From positions 1-37,012 of the forward strand of contig MCFE01000777.1 in the NCBI GenBank assembly GCA_002104905.1: a stretch of 37,012 nucleotides of DNA, in the 5' to 3' direction. Under the pieces are notes generated by a model, which saw only the letters and a list, made by a program, of their open reading frames with translations, was not told the origin of the DNA and ran no database searches. The translations under genes were made by a program, and so were the position numbers. Origin of the DNA: Basidiobolus meristosporus CBS 931.73 (taxonomy: Eukaryota > Basidiobolomycota > Basidiobolomycetes > Basidiobolales > Basidiobolaceae). The first letter of the stretch is position 1, and each line of letters starts with the position of its first letter. This document shows positions 28,976 through 37,012 of this stretch, piece after piece.

Positions 28976-31640
28976 GATATTCATCCTTTGCAGTTGACAG
29001 CATTATCAACTTCAATTGTGTTATTATATTTTGTAGTATTCTTGCTCTTTTATAGATGCCACAATAAAATATTGTCTTCAAATATTGCATGGCTTAATGG
29101 CACCCCTGCTGCCACCTTAAGCTTGTGCTATGGTAAAGTACTTGTAACAATCCTGCCAATAGGCCATTACAAAACTTAAGTCCAATTGCTCAGCCCTAAG
29201 AAAAGAAACTAAGAAAAGGCCAGCAAAATGCCATTACAATATTAGCTGAATTTCAATTTCATCAAAATTGACAACACTCAATATCTCTATTGTTGGCTGA
29301 TGGGCAGGCAAGCAAACAAATTTTCCCAGAGGAGACTAGACAAGCTACTTTCAATACCAATTTTGGTAATTAGCTGCCCATTACTTCCATCCCAAATTGC
29401 ATTTGAAATTTTGAACCAAGAACACCAGCTGAATACCAGCATAATACCATTAGAATACCAGCTGAATACCAGCAGAAAATCACAAGAACTCCTAGTTTGG
29501 GATTCTTCATAGGGTAGGGGTACAGATGCCTTTAGGATTCCTTGCAAAATGTTTTAGAAAAGATTGCACCACAGATTTCACAAAAACTGCAACAACATTT
29601 CTCATCACACTAACCCCTAAGTTGCCATAGATGTGTTCTCTGCCCACACTCTCACTTTTGGACCTGGAACACTCATTCATCTCCTATGTTGGCTTATATT
29701 GATTGCTATTGCCACTTCTTCCCACTGCCTTCTCCCTGTCTCAATAAGTGCTCTAACTTTTCATACCTGTGATGTCAGTTATTACTATTGCATCATCAGT
29801 AATAACTTCAGTTCATATTATGCAAGGTCTAGCATTCTACATGCCTTTCTTTGAAATATATTCTTACAATATTTGGGGTACTTTCTTGAGCTCTGCACTA
29901 TTAGAGGTGCAGCACCATTGTGCTGTGCCTATGAATGCTCCAAGATTTCAGTTTAGGTGTTGTAATAGTTCCATGATTTCCTGACATTGTTGCTTGACCT
30001 GTCTGTAAGATTTCCACACTGTCAACACTGAAAGATAACAAGGCTGTGATAGACATGTTACCTTTCTCTTCAAACTCACCAACCTGTTGTACTGTTAGTA
30101 AACCTCACTGGCAGCTATGGCTTTGGACTGTTCTGAGTTGACAGTGCTAATTGGTGAGTGCTGCAGCTTTTTTCTTATTCTTTGCCATCTATGGCTTTTG
30201 TAGACTTTTTTCCTTCCCTTAATTAATGCCAAATCATTAATAGCCACCTTGAGCTGGTGGCTCTGATGTTGTGCTGTGTTTTTCCATGATAAATGCTACA
30301 CTAGTGCTTTGGTTTTTACCTGCTTGTCCTTTAACAGCTCACTTCTAGCTACCTGACATCTGTAAGTAACTTCTTCAGGGCTCTTGTTCCTGCTTAATAC
30401 AGAAACTGATGGAAGCCCCTGGGTTGAGCTTTGGCTACCTGTTAGTTTCTTGGTACCTGTTTACAGCTATCAGCCCTGCTTGTGACAAGCTGTTAGGCAA
30501 GACTTAAGCTTTTAGCTGTTGAGCCCTTATATATCACCCTTTGGTAGCATCTAAGATTGTTGAGATATTCACTTGGCACTACTACACTGGCCCAAGCTCT
30601 GCTTGCATATAAGTATTTGGTACAATTCTTGTGGAAAAGTTCAAGAGTTGTATCCAAGAGCAAAGTGTAATTGAATTCTGGAATAGTTTAACTGAGCCAA
30701 AGGGTAAATTAAGTGCAGAATCTGGAATTGTCTAAGAGTGGCAGAAATTTTAGCTGAAATATTCAGTGCTGATATTGATCATGGATAAAGTCAGTAGTGG
30801 CTATAAACAAAACAGAGCTGTTTTGTTATGCAAGCTAGGCTTGGTGCTCTAGGGAGTGCACGATAAGTCAGGCTTGGATAGAAATCAGAATGGAGTTGCT
30901 CAATTTTTATTTTTGCTCAGAAACACACAGCACCAAAATGTTGTAAAAATTTGTAATTACACCTAAATATTCACCTAACTTAGTCACTTAGATCATTACC
31001 CTCAAATCCTAGAGAATACTGACCATATTCCTTGTCAGGATTTACTAAGAATATTTTCACCAAAATACCAGGTACCCAGAACATGAAAATTCTCAAAGTT
31101 GTCCAAACAGCCCCAAACTTTGCACACATGTTCTTGGGACCTTTCTTAGCCTATTCTACGTGTTTATAATGCCAAGACTATGTAAAAGTATAAATATTGC
31201 TTTTATATTCAATAAATCATTAAGTGAAAACCACATAATCTACTTGTTCTCCCAATTACTTCCAATATCTCCAGGACTCTTACAACACAAAAGACCCAGT
31301 TAGCTTTATTCATACTTTCTTGATCAAGCGGAATCAGTCAGTGCCAAGAGACTCAATTAATTAAGATCAGTTTGTGTGCAAATAGTTGCATAAGATCAAT
31401 AAAAACTGCATCATCAGCAAGCTGATGTGTTGGAAATCACTCAGTGGTTAATAGATATCTGATGACTAACCACTAGGAATGACTTGACAGAGTAGTTGAT
31501 GAAGTAGTGATTGCATGGGAATTGATCATGTGTGAAAGCTTCATATTGATAGAATCTGAGATGGGGTAAAATAAACCATAACTGGGATTAGCTATGTATG
31601 GGTTAGTAAAAGTCAGTTATGATACCAGATTTTGTAACAG
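28976..31640. other. CpG-depleted region without recognisable genes
   Basis: I see no intact ORF above about 100 codons and no conserved domain. The sequence is AT-rich, CpG-poor and probably decayed repeats. The part just below 31674 may include the 3' terminal repeat of the retroelement, as it follows a purine-rich GGGAAGGAAGTGG run (minus strand). Confidence 0.4.
29415..29480. repeat. Short AATACCAGCTG-type tandem motif
   Basis: GAATACCAGCT-like 11-bp motifs occur four times within about 65 bp (ACACCAGCTGAATACCAGCA, ATACCATTAGAATACCAGC and so on). Related runs lie at about 2483-2505 and 3349-3400 in the left flank. It is a low-complexity dispersed motif of unknown origin. Confidence 0.5.
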
Positions 31641-31679
31641 AGTAAAATTAGCCAAGTATTGAGCATTGACGCACAACAC

Positions 31680-32065
31680 CACTTCCTTCCCAAAGTGCAG
31701 CTTTAAGTGGCCTTCCAGCTTTCTTTGCTGCTCCCATACAGATCAATAAAGCCATCATTGTCAAAGTTGGTGCAAGGTTCCTGCAAATTGTGTTTGTCAT
31801 CATAACCTTCCACTTGACTAAATAAAGACAGTTTGGTTCTTTGCCATCATAGTCCACAATAGCTTCAACTTCATAGGATTTCTAAGCTACCAGGTCTTGA
31901 GAAATAAGTTCAAGTAAAGAGGGTGGAAAGTTCTTGGGCAGCAGAGCTCAATTGTTTTCTTGAAGCACATAAGATCATTCAGGAGCATATCTGACAACCA
32001 TGAATGGGCCTTCATATTTGGGGTTAAGCTTGGATTGTTAGGCTGGATCTAGTGTCATAATATAT
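31680..32065 (-). pseudogene. Integrase C-terminal GPY/F module and chromodomain
   Basis: The minus strand reads LNPKYEGPFMVVRY, with the GPF signature of the chromovirus integrase C-terminus, then YVLQE, LLPKNFPPSLLELIS, then SYEVEAIVDYDGKEPNCLYL and VKWK, the hallmark start of a chromodomain. One missing base after the VKWK motif shifts the frame; the remainder (including YDDKHN and TNFDNDGFIDLY) is readable in the next frame and ends at TAA. Three aromatic cage-type positions (Tyr, Trp, and a third after VKWK) cannot be fully judged because of the break. Chromodomains of this class guide integration to marked chromatin. Confidence 0.8.
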
Positions 32066-32191
32066 GACACACCATGAAAACTACAGGTCAGTTGTGTTGA
32101 GGCAAATGTTGAAGTCATCTTTATTGGGAGCCTTTACATCTGGCACTGATAGCAGTGTAGACTTTGTGCGCAAGGTACTGAAGTTGGTTAT

Positions 32192-32617
32192 TTAGCTTGT
32201 CTGACTGCACATTGGCTTAATCTGTATTTTGGTAGTTTCTAAAGAGCTTGAATCTTGTTTCAAGCAGAAAAAAAGGGTGTTGAGCCATGTAGAGTAGCAA
32301 CATTGGTGCTGATAGCATTCTGCACAGTAGGAATGCACTTGTCCCTGCACAACCCGGATGATATTCACCAAGGTCTGGGCTTGTCTTTGCAAAGGTACAT
32401 TAGCAGTGGAATGTGATGGTGTGATGAAATAGTGATTAATGCCTTTATTCTGGTAAAGAACTTTGCTCATGTGATTGAGAAGCTGACATTCTCTGCCAGA
32501 CTTGTCAAATTCTTGGCAGTCAGCTTTGATATTCAGCCAGCAATATCCATCAGAGTGAAGCTTCATTGGCACGTCAGCTTGAAAGTAGCCAAGTAAATTA
32601 CTCCTCTGTATCAACAT
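32192..32617 (-). pseudogene. Integrase remnant (zinc-binding end and last part of catalytic core)
   Basis: Residues 24-45 of this 141-codon frame read GYCWLNIKADCQEF then SGRECQ, matching the GYYWPNMKKDVxxFVxxCxxCQ end of the H2C2 integrase zinc domain, with the first Cys of the pair changed to Gly. About 10 residues later it jumps to YFITPSHSTANVPLQRQAQT, which corresponds to the S/AYHPQTDGQTERxNQ stretch at the third catalytic acid; that Glu is Gln here. The region holding the first two Asp residues is deleted. Confidence 0.75.
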
Positions 32618-32794
32618 TTTCTTTCATATGCAGGTGGGATTTTCAAGTTGCTAAATACACTGTAGCAGTTACTTTGGAAGCTGTAGCAAGCTTACTCCCT
32701 AGGTGAAGTGGAAAAAAGTCTTGAATGATGGTCAGACAGGAAGGTGAGAATTCCTGGGCAATGAATAGCTGTATACTAACAATTCTGTATCAAG

Positions 32795-33150
32795 TTAGTT
32801 GGTAAGAACTGGACTCAGTCTTGAGGTTTGGATACATTGAAGGGCTGAATGCTCCATATGCAAGGTAAAATGGTTACCCCACAGATATAAATGCAGCTTC
32901 TTCAATGCAAAAACTACAGCATGTGGCTCCATCTTGGTGACAGAGTTGTTTCTCTCAGCAGGTTTCCAGAATATAACTTGGACAGACATCCAGTGAGGCA
33001 TATCATGATCTTCAACTTGATTGAGGACAGCTCCTAGCCTAACATTTAGTGCTTCTGTAATGGCAACAAAGAGCTTAGTAAAGTCATGGTAGGATAGGGT
33101 GGGTTCTTATGGAACAGTTGGCAGAGCAACTTAAAGGCTTTGAGATGAGT
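32795..33150 (-). pseudogene. Reverse transcriptase end and RNase H remnant
   Basis: The minus strand reads HLKAFKLLCQLFHKNPP (the helix before RNase H in Ty3/gypsy Pol), then, after a frameshift, HDFTKLFVAITEALNVRLGA and VLNQ, then MEPHAVVFALKKLHLYLWGN and FTLHMEHSALQC. These match the PDFSKPFILxTDAS, GLGAVLSQ, ExExLAVVxALKKxRxYL and FxxxTDHxAL motifs. The catalytic Asp of TDAS is Glu and the later Asp of TDH is Glu, so it would be inactive even if expressed. Confidence 0.82.
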
Positions 33151-33417
33151 TTTGTTCCCAGCTGAGGGGCAATCAGGGCTGAGGTATATTGCATTCAGAG
33201 GGGCACTCAACAAGGATATGAGTAGTATGTGTTTGAAACACTTTCATCTGACCAACTATATTGGGCAACCTATGGCTCTTGAGGGATTAGCACTTGCCTA
33301 CTGGACTAACAGTGTGAGGAGGCCACATTGCTACCTTGAGTGAGCAAGCAATTGATATGGCTGTTTTGGATGTAGCCACAGTTATTGCACTAAATGTCAA
33401 AGCAAGCTATTGCCCAA

Positions 33418-33912
33418 CTATTCTTCTTGTGCTGTCTGTGGCAAGGTTTGGTTGTGAACCAGACAACTTTGATTTATTTTCTGGTGGCACATATGTGTAA
33501 AATAGTCAAACAAAAGGGAAAATAGTGTTGCATAAATGCGTGTATGTGGTGCCACAACCTTATTTATAGTACTTAGTATAGAGGGTAATAATTGAATCTT
33601 ACACTTATGAAGGTGTATTGTTGTCTTTAGAAGACTATCCTTAATACACCTGAATACTGACAAAAAAGTAAAATAATTGCGCAACATTTCTGGGTGCCAT
33701 GCTGATGCCCAATGGACAAGATCTCCTTTGATCAATGCTGTAACAGAAGAGAAAAGAACACTATGTCTAATGTAATAAGCTTCTGAGCCATCAGGTATAC
33801 ATACATTATGAGAAATGAGAAGTGAGATAATGAGCACAGCCAGCAATATGCAGCACAAGTCATACTTAAGCATGCATGAGTCACAACAGCAGAAATAATA
33901 TCTTGCTGGCAC
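33418..33912 (-). pseudogene. Gag-like region with adjacent degenerate zinc knuckle
   Basis: This 164-codon frame contains SSVTALIKGDLVHWASAW followed by YFTFLSVFRC, which recalls the xxxLxGxAxxWA and FxxxFxxxF motifs of the Ty3 capsid. Just beyond it (about 33350-33410, different frame) the minus strand reads CNNCGYIQNSHINC; the spacing of the three Cys fits CX2CX4HX4C, with the His replaced by Asn. The assignment rests on position, these motifs and the Pol pieces that follow. Confidence 0.55.
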
Positions 33913-34164
33913 CTGGTATTTCTACAATGGCAACACACTACACTTATTATCTTGCGGAAACTGATCAGGTGAGCTTCTATTACCTTTTTGCTCACTGTAG
34001 CCATCCACACTTGGCCTGTAGAGTGAAAGCTCTGAGGAAGATAGCTCAATGATGGGCTGTAGGCCTTTCTCTGCTCTGGGCAGTACCCAGCATGGGGCAG
34101 GCAAAATGCAATAGACTTGGTCCCCTAGATAGTGCCACATTGAGCCATCAATGCCAAAGAGTGC

Positions 34165-34515
34165 CATAGTTTGCCAGAGTGGCTAAGTAAACCTATACTT
34201 GGCCACAGAATGTAAAATATAGCTATACATCTTCATGCAAAGCAGCCTCTGTGTTTCACCCACTTTACTGGAAAAAATCCATTTTTTGACCTTTTTTTTA
34301 AGATCAACTTTATACATGATGTGTAAGAGGGGAAGAGTACTGATTGGATGCACTTGATACTTGGTACCCATGGCACTTTGCATCTAGCTCCAGAGATTGG
34401 TAACTTGTCACAAAATGCATGGTATTTTCCTGGTCCACTGGTACTATCTGGCACCATATTTAAAATTAGCCCTGAAGTAAAGCCTATATAAATCTCTTAT
34501 AATGCCAGATAGTAC
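34165..34515 (-). repeat. Dispersed repeat R1, copy 2
   Basis: Second copy of the repeat described at 28620-28975, same orientation, about 5.5 kb away. It lies just upstream of the Gag-like region on the minus strand, where a 5' terminal repeat and leader would be expected. Confidence 0.65.
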
Positions 34516-34803
34516 ACTCTCTACTGCAGCCTGCTTGGTGTGTAGAGAGTATGGAACCTTGGTTCACCATTTGTGAGTCTTCTATGAAGTGGATTGGTAG
34601 AAATATAGGAGGAAAAGTCAACTACCAAGTGCTGCCATATCCAAATCTATCAAGAATATACATTCAAGCTGTTCATAGATGTGCTGAGCTGGCATATGAA
34701 GAATTGCCTGAAATAGACAGATAAAAGTGCAGGCATGCACATAGAGACACAAATGTCTTTAGCGTTAAGAAGTTAAGCAGCCACAATGAATGGGTGATCA
34801 GTT

Positions 34804-36763
34804 GTGCCAAGGTCATGGGTAAATCATCACCTGGGGCAAGGTCATGGATAAATTATCACCTGGGCCAAGGTCATGGATAAACTATCACCTGGGCCAAGGT
34901 CATGGATAAATTATCACCTGGCCAAGGTCATGGATAAATTATCACCTGGGCCAAGGTCATGGATAAATTATCACCTGGGCCAAGGTCATGGATAAATTAT
35001 CACCTGGCCAAGGTCATGGATAAATTATCACCTGGGCCAAGGTCATGGATAAATTATCACCTGGGCCAAGGTCATGGATAAATTATCACCTGGGCCAAGG
35101 TCATGGATAAATTATCACCTGGCCAAGGTCATGGATAAATTATCACCTGGGCCAAGGTCATGGATAAAATTATCACCTGGGCCAAGGTCATGGATAAATT
35201 ATCACCTTGGCCAAGGTCATGGATAAATTATCACCTGGGCCAAGGTCATGGATAAATTATCACCTGGGCCAAGGTCATGGATAAATTATCACCTGGGCCA
35301 AGGTCATGGATAAATTATCACCTGGGCCAAGGTCATGGATAAATTATCACCTGGGCCAAGGTCATGGATAAATTATCACCTGGGCCAAGGTTCATGGATA
35401 AATTATCACCTGGCCAGGGTCATGGATAAATTATCACCTGGGCCAAGGTCATGGATAAATTATCACCTGGGCCAAGGTCATGGATAAACTATCACCTGGG
35501 CCAAGGTCATGGGTAAATTATCACCTGGGCCAAGGTCATGGATAAATTATCACCTGGGCCAAGGTCATGGATAAACTATCACCTGGGCCAAGGTCATGGG
35601 TAAATTATCACCTTGGCCAAGGTCATGGATAAATTATCACCTGGGCCAAGGTTGTGGATAAATTATCACCTTGGCCAGGGTCATGGATAAATTATCACCT
35701 GGGCCAAGGTCATGGGTAAATTATCACCTGGGCCAAGGTCATGGATAAATTATCACCTTGGCCAGGGTCATGGATAAATTATCACCTGGGCCAAGGTCAT
35801 GGATAAACTATCACCTGGGCCAAGGTCATGGGTAAATTATCACCTGGGCCAAGGTCATGGATAAATTATCCACCTGGGCCAAGGTCATGGATAAACTATC
35901 ACCTTGGCCAAGGTCATGGGTAAACTATCACCTTGGCCAAGGTCATGGGTAAATTATCACCTTGGCCAAGGTCATGGATAAATTATCACCTGGGCCAAGG
36001 TCATGGGTAAATTATCACCTGGGCCAAGGTCATGGATAAATTATCACCTTGGCCAAGGTCATGGGTAAATTATCACCTGGGCCAAGGTCATGGATAAATT
36101 ATCACCTTGGCCAGGGTCATGGATAAACTATCACCTGGGCCAAGGTCATGGGTAAATTATCACCTGGGCCAAGGTCATGGATAAATTACCACCTGGGCCA
36201 AGGTCATGGATAAACTATCACCTTGGCCAAGGTCATGGGTAAACTATCACCTTGGCCAAGGTCATGGGTAAATTATCACCTTGGCCAAGGTCATGGATAA
36301 ATTATCACCTGGGCCAAGGTCATGGGTAAATTATCACCTGGGCCAAGGTCATGGATAAATTATCACCTGGGCCAAGGTCATGGATAAATTATCACCTTGG
36401 CCAGGGTCATGGATAAATTATCACCTGGGCCAAGGTCATGGATAAATTATCACCTGGGCCAAGGTCATGGATAAACTATCACCTGGGCCAAGGTCATGGG
36501 TAAATTATCACCTGGGCCAAGGTCATGGATAAATTATCACCTGGGCCAAGGTCCTGGATAAACTATCACCTGGGCCCAGGTCATGAGTAAATTATCACCT
36601 GGGCCAAGGTCAAGGATAAACTATCACCTGGGCCAAGGTCCTGGATAAACTATCACCTGGGCCAAGGTCATGGATAAATTATCACCTGGGCCAAGGTCAT
36701 GGATAAACTATCACCTGGGCCAAGGTCATGGATAAATTATCACCTGGGCCAAGGTCATGGATG
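34804..36763. repeat. 29-bp minisatellite, about 68 units
   Basis: The unit is GGGCCAAGGTCATGGATAAA followed by TTATCACCT, 29 bp, with a 28-bp variant lacking one G. Variant sites are G/T at the first base (CCTGGGCC or CCTTGGCC), A/G in GGATAAA or GGGTAAA, and T/C in AAATTAT or AAACTAT. The variants are ordered: a six-unit string at about 35861 recurs about 320 bp later at about 36181, which is 11 units. T-type junctions form a perfect 14-bp palindrome, ACCTTGGCCAAGGT. The array contains no CpG and no long ORF (29 is not a multiple of three). Confidence 0.97.
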
Positions 36764-37012
36764 TATACAAAATCAGTGACTGAGCTTATTGCTACACTAC
36801 CACTTCTGTAAACTGTAACCTACTGACTGAAAAAAAAATTTGTAATATCAATGTTGGAACCTTGAACTTTTTGTTATTATTCAGCAGCTAAAAATATACT
36901 TAACAGCTCTATACTAGTCATGGTTACTATAGGACCAGTGTACAGCCCTATCGTTGCCTGTTTCTTCAGCTTTATGCTCCTTTAACTATTTCCGTATAGT
37001 CAAGAACAGATC
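36764..37012. other. Sequence after the minisatellite
   Basis: Nothing recognisable; AT-rich, CpG-poor unique sequence. Confidence 0.4.

Larger units (their letters stand above)
31640..33912 (-). mobile_element. Ty3/gypsy chromovirus retroelement relic
   Basis: On the minus strand the pieces lie in the canonical chromovirus order: Gag-like region (33912-33418), CCHC knuckle remnant (about 33350-33410), RT end and RNase H (about 33150-32795), integrase zinc domain and the end of its core (32617-32192), GPY/F module (about 32060-31930), chromodomain (about 31880-31680). Protease, most of reverse transcriptase and the first part of the integrase core are missing, and every piece carries frameshifts or stops, so the element is dead. 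Terminal repeats were not identified with confidence. Confidence 0.8.

Noticed and set aside
34804-36763. CRISPR array
   Set aside because: Units are contiguous 29-bp repeats without unique spacers, and the genome is eukaryotic.
34804-36763. Nuclear-receptor-type CCAAGGTCA sites in the minisatellite
   Set aside because: The match is to animal receptor half-sites; the chromovirus, introns and gene style point to a fungus, where such receptors are not expected.

Overview
The window is eukaryotic and most likely from a transposon-rich filamentous fungus. The signs are compact genes with TATA boxes 35-70 bp upstream of the start, short GT-AG introns (52, 69 and 70 bp) one of which has a fungal-style branch site, AATAAA signals just after stop codons, and a decayed Ty3/gypsy retroelement of the chromodomain class. 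I cannot name the species. There is no rRNA, tRNA, CRISPR array or bacterial-type operon.

The window has three compartments. Positions 1-4199 and about 24360-37012 are almost free of CpG, rich in TG/CA and without intact genes. Between them, about 4200-24360, lies a CpG-containing island. It is one array of tandem and segmental duplications built from four unrelated small-gene families, which I call A, B, CD and E. The module order is E(-) CD(+) B(+) A(-): E and CD are divergent, B and A are convergent.

Family A (five intact copies at 6768, 7682, 11762, 17833 and 20637, all minus strand) encodes secreted precursors of 139-149 aa. Each has a signal peptide, a hydrophilic spacer, a Glu-rich acidic segment and a strongly cationic Gly/Tyr/Arg/Trp tail ending in C-x-W-G-C. 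Family B has one intact spliced copy (19430-19856, 118 aa, secreted); the others share a frameshift, a lost start codon or truncation. Family CD is a two-exon gene revealed by comparing four copies; its second exon carries an 11-bp tandem repeat whose copy number changes the C-terminal frame. Family E survives as short reading frames, twice fused to A. Several junctions (E::A twice, A::CD, C::A 3' region) show repeated illegitimate or unequal recombination. Two ORFs unlike the rest, 275 aa at 13191-14018 and 88 aa at 22237-22503, also lie inside the island.

The right compartment holds a minus-strand chromovirus relic (about 31640-33912: Gag, zinc knuckle, RNase H, integrase pieces, GPY/F module, chromodomain) with internal deletions, a diverged pair of about 350-bp repeats at 28.6 and 34.2 kb, and a 2-kb minisatellite of about 68 units of 29 bp (34804-36763) with higher-order structure and a perfect 14-bp palindrome at many unit junctions.

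The most interesting object is the A/B/CD/E array: a fast-evolving birth-and-death cluster of small, mostly secreted proteins. Family A resembles antimicrobial-peptide precursors in architecture. That function is inference; only the architecture, the duplication and the synonymous divergence are visible in the sequence.
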